41,899 nucleotides of DNA from Zychaea mexicana (GCF_025766255.1 NW_026516881.1:1-41899); one strand, 5' to 3'. Numbered from the stretch's first letter, positions 8,562 through 20,831 are shown. Notes: generated by a model from the letters alone, not told the origin. Numbers and translations are program-made.

Positions 8562-9055
8562 CAAATAGTACCACGGTATTAGGAGCCATCTCTGCTTCAG
8601 GATTAATCAAAGTTAGTGTGAGAATACCTAGTCCTCGTAAGAAGAGAAAAGCTGGTCAAGAATCTGGAATTCTGAGCACTGGAACTGTTACAGGTCACTA
8701 CGTCAGCTTTTTGAAGGAAACATGAGATGAAATGGATAAACATCCACATATGAAAGGGCATTATTTAATTATAGACAACGCCCCGATACACACTTCCAAT
8801 GATATTGCAAAATATGTTGAGTATCGTGGATATCGATGTGCATATCTTCCTCCATATTCTCCTGAGCTTAACCCAATAGAACAATTTTGGTCTCTTGCAA
8901 AGAGCAAGATTAAACGCCAACGATTCTTACAGCAAGAGACCTTATCAACAAGAATCCGTGAAGCATGTAATAATGTAGAACCTACAGACTTTATTGGGTT
9001 TGTTTCTCATTCACATAGATGTTTAGATAAGTGTCGTAGAAAAGAGAACCTGTAA
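8562..9055 (+). pseudogene. Tc1/mariner (IS630-like) transposase, N-terminally truncated
   Basis: The frame from about 8562 contains GTVTGHYVSFLKET, a TGA stop at 8722-8724, then DEMDKHPHMKGHYLIIDNAP. Next comes YLPPYSPELNPIEQFW, the DNAPIH and NPIE signatures of DDE/DDD Tc1/mariner-type enzymes, and an end around HSHRCLDKCRRKENL. The N-terminal DNA-binding half and the first catalytic Asp are missing. A repeat array of the same element family sits exactly where they should be. The enzyme would be inactive. Function in the family: cut-and-paste transposition into TA sites. Confidence 0.85.
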
Positions 9056-9213
9056 GCTCGTAACCGCAACAGTAAGAAAATAATCGTAATATAAAAGGTA
9101 AGTAAAATTTTATCTATTATAAGTTAGATATCAAAACTTTATGAAAATAATGTCCAAATTGTTCTTCATTTGACGGCTTAGTGCAACATTCGCAATGTTG
9201 TTTCTAAAAACAC

Positions 9214-9404
9214 GCGACATCAATATCAACAAATGCGACAAGATTTTTTACAAGATTTTCAAAAAATGCGACATTTGATTTTCTAAGCAAACGACTTCAA
9301 TTTTGGAGCATGTGACATTAATTTTGCTGCCAAGCGACATTGATTTTTATTGGCCTGCGACATTGATTTCTACTGGCTGCGACATTACTTTTTGGAAACC
9401 CCGT
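9214..9404. repeat. GCGACA-phased repeat array, right
   Basis: About eight degenerate units of 21-33 bp beginning GCGACAT or a close variant. The three rightmost read GCGACATTGATTTTTATTGG, GCGACATTGATTTCTACTGG and GCGACATTACTTTTTGGAAAC. Read inward from the right edge this gives GTTTCCAAAAAGTAATGTCGC, which is plausible as a Tc1-type terminal sequence. It probably marks the right end of the element. Confidence 0.75.
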
Positions 9405-9527
9405 GTGTGGCCGTCAACAAGCTTAGGTTATATGCACTTATCTAGGCCAGGGACTCCGCTGGCTGAGGTTACGCGCTGGGTTGTTCAGCACCGAACTCTA
9501 CTTTTCCTTGCACTTTGAACGTTCACA

Positions 9528-10163
9528 ATGGAATCTAGCAGCTCCAGCAACCCGTACCGCGACTATAATGACGATGAACTTATTCAAATACTCGAAAACC
9601 AACGACGCGAGCACCAACGATTCTACGAGAGTGGCGATATTATCGACGACATTGATCATGACGATCGTCATCTGGGTGGCATAAAGCGACCTCCTATTCC
9701 CGATATGCGTTTCGAGCCTCAATTCAGAAAATCTGTTGCAACAATGCGTGAACAGGGCGCTACCAATGCTCAAATATTCTTCTCTGCTGTCATTGTCAAC
9801 CAGTTTGTCATGCCCTTTATTAACGGGTTCTCATGGAGTTTACTGTCTCAAGTGTGGCGCTGGTGGCGTGTACGGGACGCCACAAAAGTACGCTCTACAA
9901 CATCGTCTACCTCGTCGTTTGTTCGTGGTATGAAATACGGTATTGCTAAATGGTTCCGGTAAGTTTCGAAATACATTTTTTGTTTATTTGATTGAAGATG
10001 CTGAGATATGTATCTTTATGAATGACTACGACGCCTTTTTACTTTACTCTTCTAACATGACCATGTCGCTCTTGTCTACTATAGTAATGCTTACGAAACA
10101 TTCGTGCACTTGCCGACGCTGACGCAGGAACCAAGTGGGTTCGCGCGGCCAGCGAACTACTAG
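9528..10163 (+). CDS. Atg43/DUF1770-like outer mitochondrial membrane protein
   Basis: Exons 9528-9958 and 10085-10163, 169 aa. The intron has GTAAGT, a TCTAAC branch point and CTATAG. The acidic, Ser-rich N terminus starts MESSSSSNPYRDYNDDEL. The core reads RPPIPDMRFEPQFRKS, then VIVNQFVMPFINGFSWSLLS and WRWWR. The IPDMRFE and the hydrophobic segment ending in a Trp-rich strip are the hallmarks of the DUF1770 family, now known from fission yeast Atg43, a mitophagy receptor. By family it would anchor in the outer mitochondrial membrane and bind Atg8. An acidic N-terminal Tyr/Ile-containing motif could serve as the Atg8 site, but I cannot fix which. If the intron is kept, a TAA inside the donor ends the protein at 144 aa. 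Confidence 0.7.
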
Positions 10164-10465
10164 AAGAAGATGATATCCATATATTTTACTACTGTACATT
10201 TCTGTTACTTCAAGTCAATTTTTCGTATGTCAAAAGTAAAGCTATTTTTTATCCATGCATACATGTGCACCTAAAGTATCCAGTGTGGGGAAGCATTGGA
10301 GATGTTCATAAACTGATTGGATACAGACAGGGCGATGCCTTTGATTGGTTCGGTTTGTCAGTAATGCCGAACTCTAACGCCCTATAATAAATTCGTACCT
10401 ATCGGATACAGCTTGCTATAACGCATTTCGCTTTCTCGCTTCCATTCACTTTACAGGTCATCAGC
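10164..10465. promoter_or_regulatory. intergenic, 3' end of Atg43-like gene and promoter of rtf2
   Basis: 302 bp between two genes on the same strand. A pyrimidine-rich stretch (cgctttctcgcttcc) precedes the start of the next gene. No other feature seen. Confidence 0.35.
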
Positions 10466-11627
10466 ATGGGTAACGACGGGGGATCTATACCACGACGTAT
10501 CGAATTAGTCAAGGAAAAGCAAAAAGAGGTCAAGATCAATCCTGATCTTGAACGGATCGCTGCCTGGTTCTACTGTGCCTTATCAAAGGTAAGAGAGAAA
10601 AGAAAAGCTATGACTTCGATTTTACTATAAGGGTGTTTAAGGAACAGTCCAGATTCATCTGATTCACGGAAATTGTTTAGCAAACATTACAAACACCCAT
10701 TGTATCGTGCGGTCTGGGTAAATTGTACAATCAGGATGCCATTATTGAATATCTTCTCGACAAGAATGCTTATGGTGATGGCGACAAGATCTGTTCCCAC
10801 ATTAGCTCTCCAAAAGACACTGTAAAACTCAACTTGACACCCAATCCTTCATACGATGAATCCAAGTCTGACAAGGACTCAACTACCATGGGTCACCTGG
10901 ACAAGGAAATGAAGAGTCGATTTATTTGCCCGATTTCAATGAAGGAGATGAATGGAAAGCACCGTTTTGTCTATTTGGATACCTGCGGCTGTGTCTTTGC
11001 CGAACAGTCTCTGAAAGAAGTCAAGTCGAAGGAATGCGTTTCTGTAAGTCATGTTTTTCTGTTCACATGTACATAATATCGCTGCGGTTTGAATGGTTGT
11101 AAAAGAGATGATAGGAAGCTAACAATAAGTTGTGTTATTAGTGCGGTAAACCTTTTGAATCCGAAAATGTTATTGTCATCAATCCCAACAAGGAAGAGTT
11201 GGATGGTATGAAGACGGTTATAAAAGCCAAGAAAGCACAAGCAAAAGCTGAAAAAGTATGTAGATTTAAAATGTAGCTATCTGGTCAAACTTAAGGAGAT
11301 AGCAACGATTGCTGATTAGATTTCTTTCTTTTACTCGTATTATAGAAAGCAAAGAAGGCCGCCAAGCAGGAGGGTGGATCAGATAAAGAAAAGAAGAGAA
11401 AGCGAGACAAGACTTCACCGCCACAGCAGTCCAGTTTGGCACCACCTGCTAAGAAGTCCAACATTTCTTCGTCCGCAGCTGCTGCCGTGATGGGTAAAGT
11501 GGCCCAAGAGCTTGCTGAGAAGGAAAAGAACAAAGAGGTGTCGCAAGCAGTGAAGAGTATATATGCAAAAAAGGAGGTCAAGGGCAATTACTTGACAATG
11601 GGTACATTCAACCGTTACGCATCATAA
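10466..11627 (+). CDS. rtf2: replication termination factor 2 (Rtf2)
   Basis: Four exons: 10466-10588, 10681-11043, 11142-11255 and 11346-11627, 293 aa. The start MGNDGGSIPRRIELVKEKQK is the conserved Rtf2 N terminus. A C2HC2-type RING-like domain follows at about residues 118-170: FICPISMKEMNGKHRFVYL, TCGCVFAEQSL, then ECVSCGKPF across intron 2, and VIVINPN. The rest is a Lys/Arg-rich tail with Ser/Pro/Ala linker, ending in the conserved YLTMGTFNRYAS. In fission yeast Rtf2 stabilises forks stalled at replication barriers and also acts in splicing; animal RTF2 is removed from forks by the proteasome. It converges on the P450 gene with about 80 bp between stops. Confidence 0.92.
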
Positions 11628-11707
11628 ACGCAAAGATTATAATCGTTTTATATCTTTTTGTACATAGCAAACTACATTTCCCATAGCTTTTCTTTGAACC
11701 ATTTGTT

Positions 11708-14111
11708 TTACATCATTTTTCGCTGAATGGAAACTTTTCCCGTGGGAATACCGGATTTCGTGCCTGTTGGGAACTCAATAGGTCCGTTCGCTTTGAGTGT
11801 GTAATCGCGGATGAGGACAGAGACGATCGTTTTGATTTCTTGTAATGCAAACCAGCGACCACTATCATTGTTGAGAAGAAGGTGTTATTGCATAAAGATC
11901 CTTAAATAAGCGCCCAATGATAATAACTTCTTCTCCAATGCTTACGGGCATGCATGTTTCCCCTCGCCAAATGTTAGATAGCCATCACCAATTTTTGTTG
12001 ATGGACAATGCATATCAACATAACGAAACGGTTCAAAGTTATCATAATTTCCAGCGGTATCCTTTTGCAATTCGTTATCATGGTGATTCATCCATTGGTT
12101 CAACAGAACATCATGGCCTAAATTACCATTTGTATCAGTTTATGCATTATTGCAACAAATAGCAAAGAAGGAAAAATAAGACCTTTTCGCACAAGCACAC
12201 CACACTCACCTGAAGGAATAACGACACCGTTACTGAGAGTAATGCTTTGTCCCCCTGTGTTTGAATGAGGCAAATCCAAAAAGACATTCTTGGCACGTAA
12301 TGCTTCACGACAAACGCTGTCCAGCTTCACCAGTTTCTTGATAGCATCACCAGTGAAAACATTGCTGTTAGTGTGATCATCGCCGAATACTTCTTTTTGT
12401 TCTTGAAGAAGCTCGTCGATAATTTCGGGTTGCTGCAATAGGCGGTATAGTACAACTGTGGCGTGCTCTGAGGTGGTGTGTATGGCTGCGAAAGTGAGAG
12501 CGATCATCCAATGTGTGAAATATGTATAGATGTTGGTATCACTAGATGCAGGTGGTGCATAATTTTCGATAATCTCTTGCAAAATATCAGCCTAGTGAAT
12601 AGCATAGTATCATCATTATTTCTGTCAGATCTATGATATGGTTGCTGATAATATATAATTAAGATCGTTACCGGTCTTGTCCACGAGGGTTCTTTCCCGG
12701 CGATTCCTCGCATGCGCCGATCAATTTCTGGTTTCATTGCTTCGATCATTTGCAACTTGCGCTTCCGGATGCGCGGAGCATATTTCCCGGTATACCTAAG
12801 ATATTTCACGCACTCATCAAATAAGCAACTGGCTCAAAACTTGTAACTATGAGTTCTCGATATTGCACTGTACATACCACATGCGCAGCCTATTCAGTGT
12901 AGAAAAACGCTCAAAAAAGACGCTATCCATACGGATTGACTGACCGACATCGGTTGTAATGTACTTGAAAGCCTCCACCAGCTCTTTGTTTTCGCAAAGA
13001 TCTAAGCCGACAAATATTGAGGCACTTGCTTTTGCGACCATGTGTTGCACAGTCAAGAACAGATTGGATAGCTCCCGAGGTTCTAATAAAGCTCATATAT
13101 CTTTAAGCAAACTATAACGTATCTTATTCTTGTACATCACGCAATAAAAAATAAAGAAAGTACCTGTCAAATCCCCTAATGCTTCTTTCAAACCAACGTT
13201 CAGCTGTATGATTTAATATGTTCAAGAGTAGTACAAAGTATGTGCAAGCATTAAGGAAATTAATCGCTTTTCAAGTCGAATTACAAATTTCATAATGGGA
13301 AGTGATCTTACATAGGCGACTGCACGCGGCGTGTAACTCTTCATTTGGACCGTCAAAGATTTGACAACGACTGATCGCACATCTTGGCTCGAAATATCAT
13401 CCTCTGGCATACCTGTCAGCAGCCTGATATCAAAATTCTTGATTTATTATATTACATACAGGTAATATCAATATCAGTATATATGCACATGGCTTCGTAA
13501 TGGGAAAAGCAAGCATGAGACAATAGAGAAAGAGTGAAATGGAAGTTTTTTCTTCCATACCTTGGAGGTACCACCGGCGAAACTAAAATGATCGTTAAAA
13601 AGTATCTCGCGGACATACTTGCCCGAGACTACAGTATGGAGCTGATAGCATCATGCAGGTGGATGTGTTTAGTATGCATCGTTGTGTACATTGAAAATAT
13701 TAATGACACCAATGCATTCCAGCACGTGAACCTATCAACATCGACAATAGTAGCTTACTCTTCCAAAGATGTGCGCACGGAAAACCGGACCAAGTGCTTT
13801 GTGCCATTTTTCGACGAACGCTTGAGGGTTCTTTCTGTACTCAAGCGTCGATCCTACAAATGGATTATGATATGGGACGGAGGGACAATCTCCTTGAAGC
13901 TCCTATCAAGTACGATAATATGGGAAATGAGCACTGGGAATAAAAAGCAAGCCTAGCGTGCTTTGTACTGAGGAAAAGCATATACCCTTGTATTAATCCA
14001 TTGCTTGTAAAGTGCATAAACAGATACAAGAGCAGCAGCTGTTGCAAGGATTCCTAAGCGTCGCTGTTGCGGATCGCTTGATAGCATGATAAGGCTTTGA
14101 GCAAGTTCCAT
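11708..14111 (-). CDS. cytochrome P450 monooxygenase, copy 1
   Basis: Exons from the start: 13986-14111, 13759-13902, 13572-13641, 13312-13412, 13164-13203, 12878-13082, 12672-12795, 12210-12591, 11946-12117, 11708-11861; total 505 aa. A membrane anchor is at residues 15-35 (LGILATAAALVSVYALY). The I-helix reads FAAIHTTSEHA, the K-helix ExxR is in CREALR, and the heme loop FGEGKHACPGRWFA carries the Cys ligand. The heme-loop Cys-Pro/Gly junction is split by the last intron. Length and anchor fit a microsomal class II P450 needing an NADPH reductase. The donor of the third exon is best taken as GTACCT; the nearby GTATGG would shift the frame. The family is probably a zygomycete-expanded one (CYP509-like is a guess). 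Substrate unknown. Same exon pattern as the neighbour at 15.2-17.5 kb. Confidence 0.88.
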
Positions 14112-15215
14112 GTTCTTACGATTTGTCAAGAATACTGAAAGAAAGAAAAGAAAGCAATAATTGGTTTGATGTTCATATAAATTTTTCCTTCTAGTGCGGA
14201 AGACAAATTAACGATGAAGAATCACATGACTTGTGCCAAGCATGAAGGGTGCCAATGATTTCTTTGTGATTAAACAACGGGTCAGACAACATTACAGCTT
14301 TATGATATCTGATAACACGGGCTGAGCCTGCATGAAAAAAAGTCAGCATTTCTTGATGAGGAATGCAACCGTGATCCAAGCCCCTCAGAATTCGCTGGTG
14401 CACCATGTCTCTCTCAGGTTAAAGTTTGCTGATGATGTCTCTAGGTTGATCGTGTCCTTGTGTGTACATGTTTGAACAGTAGTGAAAAAGAGTTAATTTA
14501 CGCTACGTTATCTATACACATAAAAAAAGATGCTCTAACAAGAGAGTTTTATATTATAGAGTTTACAAAAAAGCATCATCATATGATACATATTGATAGA
14601 TGGACAATAATTTGGAAGTCCTGAAAAATAGTTTGTCGACTAAAGGCTGCCAGTGTTATATTATAAAAGCTTCTTATAACAACGAAAGCATCTTTACTGG
14701 CCAAATGAGTGGGCGGTGGCTGCTCATGGTATATTTGTGAGGATAGTGTATACCGGATATCCGGCGCCTTCTCCGGAGTACGCATGCCTGCGATAGCATA
14801 TGAATATAGAAAAAACAGGTTAGCTGGATTCATGGCTTATGCGTTGTTGATGTTGATCCGCATTAGATACCCGAGGCAAGGGGGTATTTATTTTGATCTG
14901 CAGCACAACCCATCACCTTGTTATAGCTCGCACCAATGACGCTGTCAGCTCGCCTAATTTTACAGTAACGTACCAATCGTTGAAATTGAAAGCAATAGAT
15001 ACCATCTTTTATTGTTTATGAAAAAAGAAGCCTTATGCGTTAACATGAGCATTTTACTTACTAATTATGATAGATATACATGCAATTGTAGATAATTATG
15101 TAAACCGTTCGGGTGAATACATTTTTATTATGTGTTAATCAAAGACATATAGTATTGGCTTGTTTGGTTCTATGATACAAGTAACAATACATCATCATAA
15201 CACAGGAGCATTTTT
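14112..15215. other. spacer between the two P450 genes
   Basis: 1.1 kb. It holds two unassigned minus-strand ORFs: 14191-14406 (71 codons, starting MVHQRILRGLDHGCIPHQEM) and 14579-14833 (84 codons, starting MNPANLFFLYSYAIAGMRTP). Neither matches a family I know. A perfect 12-bp palindrome CCGGATATCCGG lies at about 14753-14766. The promoter of copy 1 should be in 14112-14500. No repeats or RNA genes seen. Confidence 0.35.
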
Positions 15216-17483
15216 CTACGCTTTCCGTTGAATGGTAACTTTGCCAGTCGGAACGCGAGTTCCTGCTCCTGTTGGAAACTCTATGGAGCCATTAGGTTTG
15301 AGGATGTAATCGCGGATGAACAATGTTACAACAGTCTTGATTTCTTGCAAAGCGAACCATCGACCACTACAGCATATACAGCGAGGTTAAACAAGAATGA
15401 ATTTTAAGTATGTGATATGACTGCACTATTAATTATCGTCGTCGCTTTTCTATATGACTACCGACTTACGGACAGGCATGTTTTCCTTCTCCAAATACCA
15501 GGTAGTCATCACCGATTTTCGTTGATGAGCGTCCAATCTCAAGATGACGGAACGGTTCAAATTTGTCATAGTTTCCAAGGTTATCTCTCTGCAATCGGCT
15601 GTCGTGATGGTTCGCCCATACATCTAGCAGAACCTCTTGACCTAGTACAGTGGGAGATGTTAAATTAGCTCAAGGTATGCTGATTCGTATGGTCGCAATG
15701 AATTGAAGCTTATGTTACTGGAAGAAAAAAAAACCCCACCTGGTGGAATAACAACACCGTTGCTTAAAGTAAAACTCTGTTTACCAATATTGGTATGAGG
15801 CAATGTAAGATATTCGTTTCTCATACGTATGGCTTCACGGCAAACGCTAACCAGCTTTACAAGCTTTCTGAGAGATTCACCGGTGAACACATTGTTGTCT
15901 TTGCTGTTCAAAATATCTTCGCCAAAGACATCTTTTTGTTCTTGAACAAGCTCGTCTACAATTTCAGGGTGCTGAAGCATTCGGTATAATACTAACGCTC
16001 CATGCTCTGTAGTCGTTGCTACCGAGGCAAAAATGAGGGCAATCACCCAGTTGGTAAAGTAAGTGTAACAATTACCAGGGTAAGACGGCGGTGGAGGATG
16101 GTTTTCGATAATATCCTGCAAGATATTGTCCTACATAACACTTTGAGACGTTGTTAGTCTATAATTTTCTTCTATTAAAGCTATTAAGTATAATCAACAG
16201 GAGAACAGCGCTTTACCGGTCTTGTCCAAGAAGCGCATTTCCCAGCAACTCCTTTCATGCGTTCATCGATCACCGGTTTCAATGCCTCCGTCAGTTGCAA
16301 CTTTCTCTTTCTTATAGCTGGCGCATATTTACCGGCGTACCTTTTGTTTTTATTAATTAGACAAAGGAGCTCAAATATAGTTCAATGAGGAAAAACGTTC
16401 CAGCCAGACGTTATTCACGCGCATGGATTGGACCACGTCAAATACTATATATTTGAAAGCTCCCAACACCTCTTGATCTTGACAAAGATCCAAGCCTACA
16501 AAGACGGACGCACTAGCCCTGGCGACCATATGCAGGACTGGGGGGAACAGATGAGGAAGTTCTCGGGGTTCTATATAATTATTAGCATAAGCAAGATGTT
16601 TCCTCCCTGATATTATAATCTAAATATACTTTACCTGCCAAGTCCCCAAGAGTTTCTTCTAAACCAATGCCTAACTTTAGATATTCACGATATTGACCAT
16701 TAGTAGACTTGCTTGTAGGATGCTTAGATGAAGTCTTACCTGAGCCATCGCTCGTGGTACATAATCTTTCATCCGCACTGTCAAAGAGTTCAAAACCACT
16801 TCGCGTAGATCGTCAGTATCCACATCATACTTTGACATTCCAGTCAACATCTGAGGCTAAATCGCTATATACAAACATAAGTGCAATTAGAGACTTTTTT
16901 TCTCTTTCAAGTGGCAGTATTTTTGCGTAATTACCCTGGCAACAGCTGTAGCAAAACTAAAGTTTTCATTGAAAAATATCTCGCGGACATAGCTTCCCGA
17001 GATTACTGTTTGCATCTAAATACCCGAAGGTGCGCGTTGAGTTGTTGCTCTTGTTAGTACATATTGATTTCCACCTGCATCTTTGCTTTTGCTGCTGCAT
17101 GTGCATCATGCTAAGAGAACAAGGTGACAATGGAAGTTAGCTTACACGTCCAAAAATATGAACCCTGAAGACCGGTCCCAGAGCAGCACTCCATTTCTCA
17201 ACAAATTCTTGCGGGTTTTGGCGATATTCGAGTGTTGATCCAATCATTGGATTTGTATATGGGACCACGGGGCATTTATCTTCGAGCTCCTAATAAATCA
17301 AGAGTAAATTTTTTGATAGCCACATCCCAAAAATAAAAGAGGACAATACGCACTTTGTTTTTAAGCCATTGATTATATATGGTATAGGTTGAAATAAGAG
17401 CAGCAGCAGTCGCGATGAATCCCAAGCGCCGTTGCGATTAATTGTTAGGAAAATATCACAAGAAGGTTTTCAGCGAAAGCCAT
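15216..17483 (-). pseudogene. cytochrome P450, copy 2, probably dead
   Basis: Same architecture as copy 1. The I-helix is FASVATTTEHG, ExxR is in CREAIR, the heme loop is FGEGKHACP-GRWFA, and the end is GKVTIQRKA. Three exons have exactly the same length as in copy 1 (40, 144 and 172 bp). Two lesions are visible. (1) At the 5' end, ATG 17483 gives MAFAENLLVIFS then TAA. The anchor QRRLGFIATAAALISTY sits in another frame, one base off compared with copy 1. (2) Around 16345-16390 the exon that in copy 1 ends LNRLRMW with a GTATGT donor reads SSLNYI then TGA, and the normal donor is gone. The remaining exons are open. It should not give a full P450 unless unusual splicing rescues both places. 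Confidence 0.8.
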
Positions 17484-18574
17484 ATTTTTGCCAGGATTGG
17501 AAAAAAGCCCGTTAAAAGATGCTTAATACACACACACACACACACACACGAATCGACACATCAAAGTTCATTGTCAGCTCAGTCCTCCCTTTCGTATTAT
17601 AGATCAAGTAAGCACTCTTGTATGGATTTCACAGTTGTCAGGCTAATCTTTGTGAATAACGCATCTGCTATAACGTGAGTGGTATACATATGACTTGACC
17701 ACACATCAGGTGCTCTAGGCCCATATCAAAACCCTACTATAGCAGAGTGTCGATCAACTGATGTATCGCTGCTGCGCCACAATAAGACTGCTGCGGCACG
17801 ATGTTGTTTACATAATAATAACTGAACTTTAACTTTATAGCGTGCAAAACGTATTGAGACGTGCAAAAAGGCGGACACATACATCTGGACTAAATAATCT
17901 GAAGTAGCCAAGACACCACGGAGTACGCTAGCCACCATTATGCAAGTGGCAGCAGGGTGCTCTCCAAAGGGCGTGTTTACATTCAAGCAGATATGTGGAT
18001 AGCGATTGCAGTAATTCTTACCGCAGCAGTTTATATCAGACGGGCAACTCGGAGGTGTTGAATAATTTATTTTGCTAATAGAAACTGGTCACCCTCAACT
18101 TTTATTTTTGTTTTCCTTAGTTCTCATATGTTCGTACATTTTTTTGGGTGTGTATGTCTTTTCTCTTGCTGTTGTTGCCGCCCATATTTATATTCTTAAA
18201 GTCACTAGAAAAGTCGATTGGAGCCGTCGTCGCATGTATCTTATGTTAATAGTGTTCGTCTTGGATGCATCAATTTCTCCTAGTTCTAGCGATGCAAATT
18301 TGCATATCTGCTGCGCACTAGTAGTATATGAATAACAAAATTCATATAAGGGTATAGATTTATAGTATTTCCCTGTTAGTCGCGTAAAAAATCTACGACG
18401 TCCATAAAGCACGCTGCAAAACCAGTTAAACTAAATCCTTTCAATAATGATATCTATAAAACAAATATATTTTTACAATGGGGACAAAAACAAACGGGAG
18501 GGTGTATATGTATATGACATTAGGTGGTATGGAGGAGTGCGAGATGCGCTATACAGGGACAAATTTGATTCTAG
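17484..18574. other. intergenic with (CA)n microsatellite
   Basis: 1.1 kb without a convincing gene. A CA repeat of about 22 bp lies at 17527-17549. Small ORFs on both strands (for example minus 17726-17986 and plus 18072-18335) have no family features or splice support. Confidence 0.4.
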
Positions 18575-20595
18575 CTACCATTTCGTGGCAAGAGGGTTAG
18601 CCAAGCTTTGCGTGACAGCATGATATTGTGTCCGCAGCAGCTTGTGTGCTCGTTCTGATGAAGGATCGCCGATCCACTCACTAGAATACGTCAATTGAGC
18701 ACAGAGTAAATTAGTCTCTCTTAAAAAAACAAGCTGTGATAATTACACTTACTCGTATATGGATTTGAGAACTTCATTCTCTTCTGGAGCTACACCAGGG
18801 ACTGTCTGGTACACGCTCTCTACACGGCTGACCCAATCTTTGGCGCTCAACACTTCTTCCGAGTTGGGGTTGGGAATCTGACCACCCCCATTGACACAAC
18901 CACCTGGACATGCCATCACCTCCACATAGTGATACGAGCATTTGCCGGATTTGACCTTGCGTACAATGTTTTGGATATTTCGGAAACCAAATGCTGTTGC
19001 AAATCGCAAAAGTATCCGACCATCGTCGCCCTGCAAAAAGTATTCTCGTACATCTGCGTTCTTGCCAGTCTTCACAATGACACGAGCATTATTGGGTGCT
19101 GTAGCTGGATCGGTTGGAACATCGTGGATATTGAACAGTTCTCGAGCAGCTGTGCGTAAAATGTATTCAAGATAGCCACCAGAAGAGGAACCAGCCGTGC
19201 CGAAAGCCATCTGCATTTCTGCGTTTGTGACAGTTTTGTTGAACCTGTATGATTTGTCTAATTAGTATCTCTACATACACTAAAGAGAGGAAAAGAAGGG
19301 TCGACTTACATGTCATCGATCTCTGCCTCTGGAAGTCGATCGAATTGAACATTCTGTTCCATAAACATCTTTTCAATCTCTCCCGTGGTCAAAACACAAT
19401 CGACCTCACGAGTGTTGAATTGTTCTAAAAAGAAATCTGGTCGGCTTGCTTCCAGCTTTTTGTCGTAGCAGGGCATGACAGATACGTGATAGATGGCACT
19501 TGGACTATCAATTAAACAATGTATGATAAGTTGAAAATTTGGACCATTGAACATAACCAAACTCCCTCCTGACGACAAACCACTTACGACGTATTCGTTT
19601 TTGATGCCAAGTAATCTTTGACCAGTGTACCCATCATTTGTTGAGGCGATTTGGCAGCAGTGATATGAGGAATGACAGCTCCGTGAGTCTTTTCGGCATA
19701 GCAAACCCAGCCAGGGCAGGCCGAAGCGAGCATAGGCATATCCTGCTGAGTCGCTGATCCATCTCCATCCTCATTCTTGGCAGCCGCTCTTCTTCGTGCT
19801 CTTGGACGACGTTTTCCATCCTCTGCCTCCTGCTGCTTCTCTGCATCTTGTTGCTGTAATGCAGCTTCCAACTTCTCACCGCCATTCGCCATATATCGAC
19901 GGAAACGGTCAACAAACTCTCGAGCTGATTCGACCAGCGATAAGTCTCTCGAGAAGGACGTATCGAATACATGATGTGCGCCCAAATGATGTTTGAAGAA
20001 ATACACAAGACGTTTGTGGACCTGCAGCGGCTCCATGTTGTACTTGGCTGCCAACGACGCCCGAGACTGAGGACTAATGGATATAACGATCGTGCGATGC
20101 TGACTTGGATCGTTATGCTCGATCGCTAATCGATTCGTATTGAGAATGCCGTACAATTCTTCTTGCGACTGCATGGTGATCAAGACACTCTCGGCCGAAG
20201 TAACGCAGCCACTTAAAGTAGAAAGAAAAGAGAGTTTCCTTTGTCAGCAACATGCTTTTCGCTTCCCACAATCACCAGGTATGTTCAATTACCTGCAGGC
20301 TAAACAGTCATTTAGAGTAATAGAGGCCTTCTCAAGTTTCGATTCACCGCCGTCTTTCGAGATCTCATAGTAATCGCCCTCTAAATCGACCTTGATCTCT
20401 GTCTATAGTAACAAAGTGAATTGATTACTAATGCCGCTCTTAGACGAAGCTTTATAAAGGAAAACGATCTTGGTCAAGTATACTTACAGGTCCTTGGTCT
20501 TCAGATTTTTCAACTTCGACAGGCTTAATACAAGCTTGCGAAGGTGCAATGTAATCGTTTAGATCGGTAAGGACAAGTGCAGAGGAAAAAGCCAT
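18575..20595 (-). CDS. NAR1: cytosolic Fe-S cluster assembly factor Nar1 (CIAO3-like)
   Basis: Exons 20488-20595, 20293-20402, 19588-20211, 19310-19504, 18753-19244 and 18575-18680; 544 aa. It belongs to the iron-only hydrogenase-like family. N-terminal [4Fe-4S] ligands are Cys22 (SQACIKP) and Cys69, 72 and 75 ([14 protein letters not shown]). The buried C-terminal cluster ligands lie in [27 protein letters not shown] and [13 protein letters not shown]. The protein ends in Trp (ATKW), fitting the C-terminal targeting signal used by CIA clients and factors. In the cytosolic pathway Nar1 passes clusters from the Cfd1-Nbp35 scaffold to the Cia1-Cia2-Met18 complex. A low-complexity basic/acidic insert (about residues 200-235, [19 protein letters not shown]) separates the two halves. 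The gene is essential in yeast. Confidence 0.93.
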
Positions 20596-20831
20596 ACTGT
20601 GGAAATGGTGGGGGAGAAGAATAAGAAATGACTTAAAGATAGAAAATTAAAAAAAAATGCCGGATCAACCGGAGCATCAAAAAAGATGAGATCTCGTTTG
20701 TTTCTGATAACAAACATACACAAAGATCACACTGTTGTAAGAGGAACTTTATGGAATCCGTAGTTGAATGTGTGTATATTTACAGTAGTGGTTTGTCTTT
20801 TATTTACGCCTCTTCTCCCTTGTTTTGGCCT
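20596..20831. promoter_or_regulatory. spacer holding the promoter of NAR1 and the 3' end of TAF9
   Basis: 236 bp between two minus-strand genes. An A-rich run lies at 20645-20660. No gene is seen. Confidence 0.35.

Noticed and set aside
17726..17986. 86-codon minus-strand ORF between copy-2 P450 and NAR1
   Set aside because: No family features, no upstream exon, and ordinary intergenic composition.
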